The notes under the pieces are model-generated. The model searched no databases, was not told the DNA's origin, and worked only from the letters and a program-made list of their open reading frames with translations. The position numbers and the translations under genes are program-made. Below, piece by piece: positions 18,187-27,414 of a stretch of DNA of 64,000 nt (its first letter is position 1; every line of letters starts with the position of its first letter). The stretch is from Algibacillus agarilyticus (GTDB lineage Bacteria > Pseudomonadota > Gammaproteobacteria > Enterobacterales > Alteromonadaceae): contig NZ_QMED01000022.1 in the NCBI RefSeq assembly GCF_003286125.1, positions 21,683-85,682 on the forward strand. The letters are read 5' to 3'.

Positions 18187-19173
18187 ATGATGACACTATT
18201 AAGAAAATTTTTATTTATAACCGCGCTGTTAACAGGTTTAAATGCGTGTGGTGGTAACAACGAAAAAGTGGTGTTGCGTATGGGACACACCTTAGATACT
18301 GAGCACAGTGTACATAAAGCCATGTTGCATTTAGCTGAGCGTTTAGCTTTATATTCTGATGGTCAAATGGAAATGTTGATTTACCCAAGTGCGCAGCTGG
18401 GTTCTGAACGTGAAATGGTCGAGTTACTGCAAATTGGCAGTTTAGCCATGACAAAAGTATCGGCGGCGGCCATCGAAGGTTTTGTACCTGAAATGAAAGT
18501 CTATAGTTTGCCTTATATATTTACCGATCGTGAGCATCGGTGGGATGTATTGCAAAGCAGTATTGGTCAAGCCTTGCTTAAAGAGACAGAAGCCGCTCAT
18601 TTAGTTGGGCTGGGTTATTATGATTCAGGCAGCCGAAGTTTTTATATGACCGATACCGAAGTGCATACACCTAAAGATTTAATTAGTAAAAAAATACGAG
18701 TCATGGAAAGTCAAACGGCAGTGAAAATGATCAATGCATTTGGTGGTGCGGCGACGCCAATTTCGTTTGGTGAATTATATGCGGCATTACAGCAAGGTGT
18801 TGTTGATGGTGCCGAAAATAATCCGCCTTCGTTTTACTTATCTCGGCATTATGAAATTTGTCGTTACTATATTTTAGACGAACATACTTCAGTACCTGAT
18901 GTCGTCTTAGCGAGTAAGCATATTATGGAGGGGTTAACCGCTCAGCAACGAGCTTGGTTAGATGCAGCCGTAGCTGATTCGGTTGAGTTACAAAAAACAT
19001 TATGGTTAGAAGCTGAGCAACATGCGTTGTCTGAAGTTAAGGCCGCTGGCGTTGAAATTATTTATCCAGACAAAGCGCCGTTTGTCGATGCGGTGACCGA
19101 GTTTCATGCTTCTTTTAAAGGCACTAAAGTGGGTGTCTACCTAGAACAAATCATTAACATGAAACGAGGTTAA
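18187..19173 (+). CDS. TRAP transporter substrate-binding protein (DctP family)
   Basis: This protein of 328 residues starts from the ATG ATG pair at 18187, preferred over the upstream GTG/TTG-type extension because it gives a clean lipoprotein signal (MMTLLRKFLFITALLTGLNAC). DctP features are LRMGHTLDTEHSVHKAM, LAERL, YPSAQLGSEREMVELLQIG, the R-x-M-E element in KIRVMESQTAVKMINAFGG and QQGVVDGAENNPPSF. It binds an acidic sugar in the periplasm, and the pectin context points to galacturonate or an unsaturated oligogalacturonide. It is followed after 2 bases by the DctQ gene. Confidence 0.9.
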   Translation: MMTLLRKFLFITALLTGLNACGGNNEKVVLRMGHTLDTEHSVHKAMLHLAERLALYSDGQMEMLIYPSAQLGSEREMVELLQIGSLAMTKVSAAAIEGFVPEMKVYSLPYIFTDREHRWDVLQSSIGQALLKETEAAHLVGLGYYDSGSRSFYMTDTEVHTPKDLISKKIRVMESQTAVKMINAFGGAATPISFGELYAALQQGVVDGAENNPPSFYLSRHYEICRYYILDEHTSVPDVVLASKHIMEGLTAQQRAWLDAAVADSVELQKTLWLEAEQHALSEVKAAGVEIIYPDKAPFVDAVTEFHASFKGTKVGVYLEQIINMKRG

Positions 19174-19175
19174 TT

Positions 19176-19658
19176 ATGGATAAAGTAGTTAATATTATCG
19201 AATTTTTACTTAAAAAATTACTGATCAGTTTGTGTGCTTTGATTGTTGTTGCGGTGACATGGCAAGTTTTTTCTCGCTATATATTGCAATCGCCGAGTTC
19301 AATTACTGAAGAGTTAGCGCGTTTTACGCTTATTTGGATCAGTTTATTTGGGGCGGCTTATGCATATCAAACGAATGCACATTTAGGACTTGATGTGGTA
19401 ACAAATAAGTTTACTGATTCAGCTAAAAAAGGGGCTGAAATGTTTCGCCATCTGGTTGTATTCGCTTTTGCTGTACTCGTCATGGTGATTGGTGGTGTTT
19501 ACCTTGTTGATTTAACAATGGTGCCAGCACAAACATCAGCGGCGTTGCAAATTGAGATCGGTTTTATTTACAGCGCCGTGCCCGTTACCGGCGTTATTAT
19601 TAGTGTGTTTAGTGTTAATAAAATCAAGCAAGCGTTTTTATTAACTGAACGTGCTTAG
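19176..19658 (+). CDS. TRAP transporter small permease (DctQ family)
   Basis: This protein has 160 residues and four predicted membrane segments, the first LISLCALIVVAVTWQVFSRYIL. The DctQ signature region reads SSITEELARFTLIWISLFGAAYAY. It works with the large permease DctM and binding protein DctP as a sodium-dependent uptake system. It is tightly packed between the two, two bases after DctP and eight before DctM. Confidence 0.9.
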   Translation: MDKVVNIIEFLLKKLLISLCALIVVAVTWQVFSRYILQSPSSITEELARFTLIWISLFGAAYAYQTNAHLGLDVVTNKFTDSAKKGAEMFRHLVVFAFAVLVMVIGGVYLVDLTMVPAQTSAALQIEIGFIYSAVPVTGVIISVFSVNKIKQAFLLTERA

Positions 19659-19666
19659 GGGGTTAT

Positions 19667-20965
19667 GTGGAATATTCAGGTTTAGTTTTAGTGGTTACCT
19701 TTGCGGTATTGTTAATTTTGAACGTACCGATCTCATTTAGTATTGGGATCGCGACGATATTAACAATGTTTTTAAGTATCGATTTTGCGCCAGCCGTTAC
19801 AACGGTTGCACAGCGTTTAGCGGGTGGGGTTAATAGTTTTGCGTTATTAGCGATCCCCTTTTTTGTTTTATCGGGTTTAATTATGGGGCGAGGCGGAATA
19901 GCCAAGCGTTTAATTGAATGTGCGATGGCCTTAATTGGTATGCTACCGGGCGGTTTAGCCTTGGTTAATGTTTTATCTTGTACTTTGTTTGGTGCTATAT
20001 CAGGCTCTGCTGTTGCAGCCACGAGTGCGATCGGGAGCTTTATGATCCCGCAAATGGAAAAAAACGGTTACGACAAAAATTTCGCTACAGCCGTTACCAG
20101 TGCTGCGGCCACAACGGGTATGCTTATTCCGCCCAGTAACATTTTAATTATTTATGCAATTGCCAGCGGTGGCGTTTCTATTGCTGCGTTGTTTGTGGCA
20201 GGATATTTACCGGGGTTAATGGTGTCGGGCGCTTTAATGGTCGTGTGCGCGGTATATTCAAAAATTCATGGTTATCCAACGGGTGCTCGATTACCGCTTA
20301 ATATTGTTGTCGAAAAAGTCGTGTCGGCATTACCCAGTTTATTACTTATCTTTATTGTTATTGGCGGCATTATCGGTGGGGTGTTTACCGCGACAGAAGC
20401 AGGGGCGATTGCGGTTTTGTATTCGTTGGCCTTATCTGTTGGTTTTTATAAAGAAGTCAAACCCAAAGAATTGCCTGAAATTTTACTAAAAGCCGGTGAA
20501 ACCACTGCTATAGTTATGCTGTTAATCGGTGCTTCTTCGGCGATGTCTTGGATATTATCGTACGAGAACATTCCACAAACCATTAGCTCGTTTTTACTCG
20601 AGCTAAGCGACAATCCATTTGTTATTTTGCTACTGATTAATTTAGCGTTGATTTTAGTGGGGGCGTTTATGGATATGACCCCTGCGGTATTAATTTTTAC
20701 GCCGATATTTTTACCGGTAGCCGAACAGTTAGGTATGTCTCCTTTGCATTTTGGTATTATGATTGTACTCAATTTGTCGATAGGGTTGTGTTCGCCGCCG
20801 GTTGGTTCTGTGTTATTTGTTGGGTGTGCCGTGGCTAAAACCACGATAGAAAAAATAATTCGACCGTTATTACCTTTATATATCGCCATGTTTATCGTGT
20901 TGATGTTAGTCACTTATATACCCGGCATTAGTGAGTTTTTACCCACGTTTTTTGGGCTTTATTAA
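19667..20965 (+). CDS. TRAP transporter large permease (DctM family)
   Basis: This membrane protein has 432 residues and about twelve helices. It begins with a GTG at 19667, preceded by a strong GGGGG ribosome-binding tract. DctM motifs include AIPFFVLSGLIMGRGGIAKRL, GAISGSAVAATSAIGSFMIP, TSAAATTGMLIPPSNILIIY and a C-terminal IGLCSPPVGSVLFVGCAVAK. Together with DctP and DctQ it forms a complete TRAP system for import of a uronate into the cytoplasm. It ends 77 bases before the polygalacturonase start, so it may share that transcript. Confidence 0.92.
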   Translation: MEYSGLVLVVTFAVLLILNVPISFSIGIATILTMFLSIDFAPAVTTVAQRLAGGVNSFALLAIPFFVLSGLIMGRGGIAKRLIECAMALIGMLPGGLALVNVLSCTLFGAISGSAVAATSAIGSFMIPQMEKNGYDKNFATAVTSAAATTGMLIPPSNILIIYAIASGGVSIAALFVAGYLPGLMVSGALMVVCAVYSKIHGYPTGARLPLNIVVEKVVSALPSLLLIFIVIGGIIGGVFTATEAGAIAVLYSLALSVGFYKEVKPKELPEILLKAGETTAIVMLLIGASSAMSWILSYENIPQTISSFLLELSDNPFVILLLINLALILVGAFMDMTPAVLIFTPIFLPVAEQLGMSPLHFGIMIVLNLSIGLCSPPVGSVLFVGCAVAKTTIEKIIRPLLPLYIAMFIVLMLVTYIPGISEFLPTFFGLY

Positions 20966-21042
20966 TTTTAAGTATGCAGCTTATTTGTTGAACTGTATTG
21001 AATTGTAATATGAATAAACATGAAATCATGAGTGAGGAAACG

Positions 21043-22479
21043 ATGAAGACAAGTCGCAGATCATTACTAAAAGGTTTAGGCATTGGTATGGGCTCTGTTG
21101 GTGCGCTTAGCGTAACAGGGTGTCAAGTTACTTCTATATTAAACAATGCCACCGGTGGAGGTTCTGAGTGGGATCAGGCGATAGCCAATATTCGTCGTAA
21201 CACAGTAGAACCCACTTTTAAGAAACAAGATTTTATCATTACCGATTTTGGTGCCAAAAATGATAAGCAGTTTGATAGCAGCCAAGCGATTCAAGCGGCT
21301 ATTAATGAGTGTGCAAAGCAAGGTGGCGGTCGGGTTGTGATACCGACTGGGCACTTTTTAACGGGTCCTATTCATTTAGAATCTAACATTAATTTACATA
21401 TTACTGAAAATGCCACGTTATGGTTTGTGACTGATCCTGAACGTTATTTACCTGCGGTTTATACACGCTGGGAAGGTGTTGAATTAATGGGGTATTCACC
21501 ACTTATTTATGCTTATAAAAAGAAAAACATTGCGATCACCGGTAAGGGCACACTTGAAGGGGGCGGCAGTAATAAAGCATGGTGGCCTTGGAAAGGTAAA
21601 TGGAAACGTACCGATTGGGTGATCAGCGATGTTGAAAATCAAAAACACACACGTGATGCCTTATTTAAAATGGCAGATGAAGGTGTACCGGTAAAAGATC
21701 GCGTGTTTGACAAAAACTATCTACGCCCGCCTTTTATCCAACCGTATTATTGCGAAAACGTATTAATTGAAGATGTCACGATTAAGAATTCGCCATTTTG
21801 GTTAGTTAACCCGGTGCTCTGCAATAGCGTTACCGTACGGGGGATCCATTGTGTTAGTTATGGTCCTAATTCAGATGGATGCGATCCTGAATCTTGTAAC
21901 AACGTAGTTATCGATAAGTGTATTTTTGACACCGGAGATGATTGCATTGCGGTTAAATCGGGTCGAAATGCGGATGGTCGTCGCGTTAATGTGCCGTGCG
22001 AAAACATCGTTATTGATAATTGCGAAATGAAAGAAGGCCATGGTGGCGTGGTGATTGGCAGTGAAATTTCGGGTGGTGTACGCAATTTATATGCACAAAA
22101 CTGTGAAATGAGCAGTCCACATCTCAAGCGGGGTATTCGTTTAAAAACTAATTCTATTCGCGGTGGTTTACTCGAAAACTTGTATTATCGCAACATTGTT
22201 ATTGGCCAAGTGAGTGATGCGATTGTTATCAACTTTTTGTATGAAGAAGGCGATGCTGGACCGTTTAAGCCTACCGTGCGCAATTTAAATATTGATAATT
22301 TGATTGTTAAACAAGCCAAACGTGCCTTTGTATTGCGAGGTTATGACCACACTCCAATATCGGGTGTAACCTTGAACAATGTAACGTTTATTAAAGTGAA
22401 AAGTGACAGCATTGTTGAGCATGTTACTGATATTGAATTAAACAATGTCAAAGTCAATGGTCAGCCTTACACGCTTTAG
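21043..22479 (+). CDS. GH28 polygalacturonase family enzyme with Tat-type leader
   Basis: This has 478 residues from the ATG at 21043, which follows a GAGGAAACG ribosome site. Upstream in-frame starts would only add a hydrophilic tail. The leader KTSRRSLLKGLGIGMGSVGAL has a twin-arginine motif and ends in SVTGC, so a Tat-exported lipoprotein is likely. GH28 signatures are present: NSDGCDPESC, DTGDDCIAVKSGR with the catalytic aspartates, EGHGGVVIGSE with the histidine, and RGIRLKTN for substrate binding. It hydrolyses galacturonate linkages, perhaps as an exo-enzyme on short or unsaturated oligomers. It lies downstream of the TRAP genes. Confidence 0.92.
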   Translation: MKTSRRSLLKGLGIGMGSVGALSVTGCQVTSILNNATGGGSEWDQAIANIRRNTVEPTFKKQDFIITDFGAKNDKQFDSSQAIQAAINECAKQGGGRVVIPTGHFLTGPIHLESNINLHITENATLWFVTDPERYLPAVYTRWEGVELMGYSPLIYAYKKKNIAITGKGTLEGGGSNKAWWPWKGKWKRTDWVISDVENQKHTRDALFKMADEGVPVKDRVFDKNYLRPPFIQPYYCENVLIEDVTIKNSPFWLVNPVLCNSVTVRGIHCVSYGPNSDGCDPESCNNVVIDKCIFDTGDDCIAVKSGRNADGRRVNVPCENIVIDNCEMKEGHGGVVIGSEISGGVRNLYAQNCEMSSPHLKRGIRLKTNSIRGGLLENLYYRNIVIGQVSDAIVINFLYEEGDAGPFKPTVRNLNIDNLIVKQAKRAFVLRGYDHTPISGVTLNNVTFIKVKSDSIVEHVTDIELNNVKVNGQPYTL

Positions 22480-22591
22480 TTTTCTATTATTGTCTTTAAA
22501 TTTAACCTGAACTTTAAGTTGTAATGATGACTTTAAGTTCGGGCTCTACAGTGGCTTTGCGCTAATACAGGCTAAGTTGTGGTCTTGTAAA

Positions 22592-23995
22592 ATGATGAAA
22601 AAAAACATTATCGCTTATGGATTTATCCTCTTCAGTTTGCTGGCATTCTATGTGTCAGCACAGCAACCATTAGCTTTTTCGGGCGCACAAGGATTTGGTA
22701 AATATACGCAAGGCGGCGCAGGTGGTCAGGTTTATCAAATAACGTCATTACTAGATGATCCAAACAACCCACAACCTGGTACTTTACGCCATGCGATTAA
22801 ACAAAAAGGTTCACGCATTGTGGTGTTTAATGTGTCGGGCTTTATTCAGCTAAAAGCGCCATTAAAAATTAGACACGGTTTTATTACGATTGCAGGCCAA
22901 ACATCACCCCAAGGTATCGGGGTTAGAGGCGACACGGTTTCGATTAAAGCGGAGCAGGTGATTATTCGCTATGTTCGTTTTAGGTTAGGCAGCATAGCCA
23001 AAGATGAAGATGCATTAACCGTGCGTGATTCAAATCACGTTATTATTGATCATTGCTCAATAAGTTGGGGAGTAGACGAGACCGCTTCGTTATATAACAA
23101 CCGCAACACGACATTGCAACACACCCTTATTTCAGAAAGCCTAAACAAAGCAGGTCACGACAAAGGTGCACATGGTTACGGTGGCATTTGGGGCGGCGCA
23201 TCGGTTAGCTTTATTAATAATGTTGTTGCTCATCACACCAGTCGTACACCCCGCATTAATGGTTATCGACTTAAGCCGACGTTTGCTCAAGATGAAAATT
23301 TTAGCGAGCTGGTTAACAACGTTTTTTATAATTGGCAACATAACAATTTATATGGTGGCGAAAACGCGCGTTTTAACTTAAGCCATAATGTTTATATTCC
23401 TGGACCGGCAAGCAAAAAACAGCGCTTTTTTGAATTTTATCCGGCTAAGACCCCTAATAATTTAACTAAAGCCTACATTGCGCATAATGTGTTTCGAACA
23501 AACGAGGCTATTACTAAAGAAAATAAGTTAGGTGTGAAATTTAGTTCAAAAATACCCCCTGCACAGCACGCTGCTATATTAGCTAACACGCCTTTATTCC
23601 CTTTAAAAAAATCACCTTTAAAAAATGCAATCAGTCCTACCGAGTTATTCATGGCTAAATCGCCTATCGACGTTTATAAAAAATTGATTATTGAACGTGA
23701 AGTGGGGGCTAATCGAAACGCGCTTGGCTTCTTTTTAGACTCAGTTGATACACGTGTGTTAGCCGACATTGAACACCAAACAACAAGTCGAGGTACGCAA
23801 GGCATTATTGATACTGAGCTGCAATCAATTGAGAGTTGGCCTGTTTATTTAGCCGAATTTAGTGCTAACACGAAGCCGTATACAGATAAAAATAAAGACG
23901 GCATTGCTGATACTTGGTATCAACATAATGGCTCTACTTTAAATAACCAAACATCGCATATAGAGCAATATATCGATCTTATTGGTGCTTTTTAA
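22592..23995 (+). CDS. PL1-family pectate lyase, secreted
   Basis: This has 467 residues from the ATG at 22592, chosen because it starts the signal peptide MMKKNIIAYGFILFSLLAFYVSAQ. The mature part begins FSGAQGFGKYTQGGAGGQVYQ, a typical parallel beta-helix lyase start. The DHCSISWGVDE calcium region and HHTSRTPRING near the catalytic arginine fit PL1, although the usual RxPxxR is changed to RTPRIN. The end resembles a small dockerin-like tail (DKNKDGIADTW). It cleaves polygalacturonate by beta-elimination in the periplasm or outside the cell. It is followed closely by the CE8-PL1 gene. Confidence 0.87.
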   Translation: MMKKNIIAYGFILFSLLAFYVSAQQPLAFSGAQGFGKYTQGGAGGQVYQITSLLDDPNNPQPGTLRHAIKQKGSRIVVFNVSGFIQLKAPLKIRHGFITIAGQTSPQGIGVRGDTVSIKAEQVIIRYVRFRLGSIAKDEDALTVRDSNHVIIDHCSISWGVDETASLYNNRNTTLQHTLISESLNKAGHDKGAHGYGGIWGGASVSFINNVVAHHTSRTPRINGYRLKPTFAQDENFSELVNNVFYNWQHNNLYGGENARFNLSHNVYIPGPASKKQRFFEFYPAKTPNNLTKAYIAHNVFRTNEAITKENKLGVKFSSKIPPAQHAAILANTPLFPLKKSPLKNAISPTELFMAKSPIDVYKKLIIEREVGANRNALGFFLDSVDTRVLADIEHQTTSRGTQGIIDTELQSIESWPVYLAEFSANTKPYTDKNKDGIADTWYQHNGSTLNNQTSHIEQYIDLIGAF

Positions 23996-24117
23996 TCATT
24001 AAATCGACGGCAAGTTTTTATTAAGATGAGTTGGGTATATTGCTGATATCTACCCAGTCACTTGGGAATGCGACAGACCCGCTCATCTCGATTTGGTATC
24101 TATGGAGATATGTTAAC

Positions 24118-26454
24118 GTGCAAAAAAAACACGATGAACTAATAAATAAAGTCGTACCCAATACGCGTTTATTAACGGGCTGGCTAAGCGTTATTTCAAG
24201 GTTGTTAAGCCAATTATATGCGGTTAAACGGCTAGCCTTATTGATATTTTTAAGCCAATCAGCATACGCACTCGAATCAATACCGCAAATTGAGTTTGAT
24301 GCAATTGTGAGTGCTAAACCGCAATTAATTCCGTCAAACAAACCTCATTATTTAACGATACAAGCCGCGCTTGATGCTGCACCTATTCAATTCCCTGATC
24401 AAAATAAAAAGCGGCATGTTATTTTTATCAGCGCGGGTGATTATTATGAAAAGCTGACGATCTCAAAACCGAATATCGCACTGGTTGGTAACGGTAAAAC
24501 CACAACACGTATTCATTATGATGCTTATTCAGGCTTACAAAAACCAGGTTCAGATAAACGTTGGGGTACGTTTGGCTCTGCCACATTAAACGTTAATCAT
24601 TTAAATTTTTATGCTGAAAACTTAACGATCGAAAACAGTTATGATTTTCCGGCTAATGATAAGCTCGCTAAAACCGATCCTAAAAAAGAGCGGCATTCAC
24701 AAGCGGTTGCGCTTATGGTTGGTGCCGGTGGCCATCATGCGGTGTTTAACCATGTTGCGGTTAAAGGTTATCAAGACACCGTCTTTATTGACGGCGGCAT
24801 TAATTATTTCTATAACAGCGATATTTATGGCCATGTTGATTATATATTTGGTCGAGGTAATGCTTTATTTGAAGCGTCTACTATTATTAACCGCCGTCGA
24901 CATGCGCCTAATAATCTTAAATATACGGGCTATGTTACCGCGCCAAGCACCGATAAAAAGCAGTTGTTTGGTTTTACCTTTATGAATTGCCGATTTGTAC
25001 ATGAACCCGGTGTGCCGGCTAATTCGGTGCCGTTAGGGCGGCCTTGGCATCCCACAACGACATTTAAAGATGGTCGTTATGCTGATCCTAATGCGATTGG
25101 TAAAACCGTAGTGCTCAATAGCTTTTTAGATAAACACATCGCGCAAGTCGGTTGGAGCTCCATGAAAGGGACCAGTCGTATCGCGGGGCAAAAAGATGTA
25201 TTTGAACCCGAAAGTGCCCGTTTTTTTGAATATGCCAATAGCGGTCCGGGGGCGGTAGTCAATCCAAAGCGTCGGCAGTTATCAACAGAAGACGCCGCAT
25301 ACTATAGCAAGCAAAATGTGTTAAGCGGCTGGCAGCCAAGTTTAAGTGCGGCGGTTGTTGGTGGTATTTCACCATTGGTGGCAGGTCAAGATGGTCGTGT
25401 TATTAAAGTCACCAATTTAAATAAGTCAGGTGAAGGTTCGTTTCAAGCCGCTTTAGCCGCGAAAGGTCCACGTAATATTGTTTTTACCGTAGCAGGTGTC
25501 ATCGACCTTGATCGCTCAATGCTTTCAATTACAGAGCCTTATGTCACCGTGCACGGCAATACGGCTCCAACGCCAGGGATAACGCTGATTAAAGGCGGTA
25601 TTCGCATTATTACACATGATGTAAAATTAACACATTTGCACATAAGACCTGGTGATGCAAACCTAGCAAAACGTTTTGGATGGGCACCCGATGCTGTCAG
25701 TATTAGCCGAGAAGGGGCTTACAATATATGGATCGACCATTGCTCGTTAACCTGGGCAGTTGATGAAAATATTGGGATTAGCAGTAGTCGTTTAAATGGT
25801 TATGCTGGCGCGAGTCACGACATTTGGGTGTCTAATTCAATTATTGCTGAGGCGCTTGATTATGCGACTCACCGTAAAGGCAAACATTCGAAAGGCGTGT
25901 TGGTTCATGATTTTGTACAAAACGTACATTTTTATCGTAATTTATTTGCGCACAATGATCGACGTAACGCCTACTTTAAAACCGCGGCAACCGGAACATT
26001 CATTAACAATGTGATCTATAACCCGGGTTCTGGAGCTTTGCATATGGGGTATATTCCTGACGAATTTGCCGGTTATCGTGCTGAGTTACGTCGTCCAACC
26101 GTGAGCGTGATTGGCAATATATTATTGTATGGCCGCGATACGTATTCTGATTTAGCTTTGGCTTCGCACATGGGGCAGGCATATCAAGCCGACAACCTCG
26201 TGCTTAACTTATCTGCAGAGCCTATGCCAGTTGTTGATTCCGCTATTTTACCACTCTACGTTGAGCCTATTTATTCTCCTTTTACAGATAAGCTTGCCTC
26301 TGCAGTGCTGCTACCCGATTTATTAAATTCGGTTGGGGCATTTCCCGCACAACGCGATCGCATTGATAAACGTATTGTTAGTTCAGTGACAGCGGGAACT
26401 GGGCGTATTATTGATAGCCAAGAATTAGTGGGCGGTTACCCCAGTGTTTTTTAA
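24118..26454 (+). CDS. Bifunctional pectin methylesterase (CE8) - pectate lyase (PL1)
   Basis: This has 778 residues if started at the GTG at 24118, which has a GGAGA ribosome site and yields a leader ending LALLIFLSQSAYA. An upstream TTG at 24031 is possible. Residues about 55-425 are a CE8 esterase: YLTIQAALDAAP, GYQDTVFIDGG and GHVDYIFGRGNALFE with the two catalytic aspartates, and LGRPWHP with the arginine. Residues about 440-740 are a PL1 beta-helix with NIWIDHCSLTWAVDENIG, but the expected RxPxxR reads DRRNAYFK. The enzyme would remove methyl groups and then cleave the exposed chain. The fusion reads through without a stop. Confidence 0.9.
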   Translation: MQKKHDELINKVVPNTRLLTGWLSVISRLLSQLYAVKRLALLIFLSQSAYALESIPQIEFDAIVSAKPQLIPSNKPHYLTIQAALDAAPIQFPDQNKKRHVIFISAGDYYEKLTISKPNIALVGNGKTTTRIHYDAYSGLQKPGSDKRWGTFGSATLNVNHLNFYAENLTIENSYDFPANDKLAKTDPKKERHSQAVALMVGAGGHHAVFNHVAVKGYQDTVFIDGGINYFYNSDIYGHVDYIFGRGNALFEASTIINRRRHAPNNLKYTGYVTAPSTDKKQLFGFTFMNCRFVHEPGVPANSVPLGRPWHPTTTFKDGRYADPNAIGKTVVLNSFLDKHIAQVGWSSMKGTSRIAGQKDVFEPESARFFEYANSGPGAVVNPKRRQLSTEDAAYYSKQNVLSGWQPSLSAAVVGGISPLVAGQDGRVIKVTNLNKSGEGSFQAALAAKGPRNIVFTVAGVIDLDRSMLSITEPYVTVHGNTAPTPGITLIKGGIRIITHDVKLTHLHIRPGDANLAKRFGWAPDAVSISREGAYNIWIDHCSLTWAVDENIGISSSRLNGYAGASHDIWVSNSIIAEALDYATHRKGKHSKGVLVHDFVQNVHFYRNLFAHNDRRNAYFKTAATGTFINNVIYNPGSGALHMGYIPDEFAGYRAELRRPTVSVIGNILLYGRDTYSDLALASHMGQAYQADNLVLNLSAEPMPVVDSAILPLYVEPIYSPFTDKLASAVLLPDLLNSVGAFPAQRDRIDKRIVSSVTAGTGRIIDSQELVGGYPSVF

Positions 26455-26650
26455 CCTGAACGCCCTAGATAACAAATTAGCTAATGCATTGTATTATTGT
26501 AATTGTTTATGGTTTTAAAATATGAAGTGGTCGTGAAATAAGTGCTTCATTTTATTGCCATAATTAACCATTGAATTTTCATTTTTCTAGCGAGTTATCG
26601 CCACTTTTTCTTGCAATGATTATCACGACCCAAACAAGAGGAAGTCAATC

Positions 26651-26911
26651 ATGAAAAAACTATTTGTATGTGCATCACTCGCCATTACTTTAACCGCGGT
26701 AAACGGAGGTGTAATAGCTGGTAGTATTTCAGGCTGGGAGTACAAGGGTAGCTCAAACGGCCACGCTATATGGGAGGCAACAAGGCTCGGTGCTTGCGCC
26801 ATAGTAAACACCTCCAAAGGGGGTAAAATATTATCCAGAAACAAGATTAGAGCTGGAAAAAAAGGGGACACCATTCGAGTCAAGCCAGGGCAGGGTATCT
26901 CAAATTGCTAA
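26651..26911 (+). CDS. Small secreted protein of unknown function
   Basis: This has 86 residues, starting at an ATG preceded by an AGAGGAAG ribosome site. A signal peptide (MKKLFVCASLAITLTAVNGGVIAG) is followed by about 62 mature residues rich in Gly, Ser and Lys, with cysteines in GACAIVN and at the very C-terminus (GISNC), which may form one disulphide. A hairpin terminator follows 20 bases after the stop, so it is a complete one-gene unit. I do not recognise a family. The neighbours are pectinases on one side and a putative defence pair on the other. Confidence 0.7.
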   Translation: MKKLFVCASLAITLTAVNGGVIAGSISGWEYKGSSNGHAIWEATRLGACAIVNTSKGGKILSRNKIRAGKKGDTIRVKPGQGISNC

Positions 26912-26930
26912 AGGGTAGTATCAGTAAAAC

Positions 26931-26954
26931 AAGCCCCATTACTCACAGGGGCTT
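26931..26954 (+). terminator. Terminator after the small secreted protein
   Basis: AAGCCCC and GGGGCTT pair around a ten-base loop just after the stop codon. There is no T tract, so strength is uncertain. Confidence 0.6.
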
Positions 26955-27414
26955 GCAACCCTCCCTCCCCTAAAAAAACCACCAACCAATCAACCCATTG
27001 ATCTACAGGTCTACTGGATCAGTGGGCTATACTGGTCTAGAAATTCGCCCTATTAACACTTAAAGGTATATACATGTCTTTCAACATCCTAATCAATAAC
27101 GGGACTCTGTGCGTAATAACATGATGCCGATCGCTTATTAGGTGATCGCGATGAATGAAAATATGCACCAGATACAGTTCTTTGGCTTACTAAATCGACG
27201 ACTTCACCACTAGGGTTAGTATTCGGTAACGATCGTGCAGGACAGGCACAAATAAGCTTTTGCAACTCAAACCTAACGCCTGCTTTTGGCTAATTTACTG
27301 CCATAAAAAGTTTAACGGACAATGTCTATCATCCTTTAAATTAGTTGTTAACGATGCCTGTCCCACACGATTTGTTCTCTCAAAGCCTATATATTTGTGT
27401 AATTGGCTAACCAA
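26955..27414. other. Intergenic stretch with repeat copy A
   Basis: No gene is seen. The segment carries direct-repeat copy A at 27262-27342, bounded by imperfect inverted arms AGGACAGGCA (about 27238) and TGCCTGTCCC (about 27354). The remainder shows short coding-like patches but no interpretable frame. Confidence 0.5.
27262..27342 (+). repeat. Direct repeat A flanking the ATPase/TOPRIM pair
   Basis: This shares TGCTTTTGGCTAATT, TTTAACGGACAAT and TCTATCATCCT in the same order with copy B at 29570-29667. Copy B has about 17 extra bases near its end. Confidence 0.75.

Noticed and set aside
19663-20022. 119-codon minus-strand frame opposite the DctM gene
   Set aside because: Shadow of a real membrane-protein gene, with biased composition and no own signals.
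20446-20913. 155-codon minus-strand frame opposite the DctM gene
   Set aside because: Antisense shadow with no family resemblance.
21147-21160. TGCCACCGGTGGAG resembling the pectin operator
   Set aside because: It lies within the GH28 coding sequence and encodes a normal run of residues; probably coincidence.
27238-27368. Repeat A with inverted arms as an integron attC site
   Set aside because: It contains GCCTAAC-like words in copy B, but the matching GTTRRRY end and the long imperfect hairpin of attC are not found.
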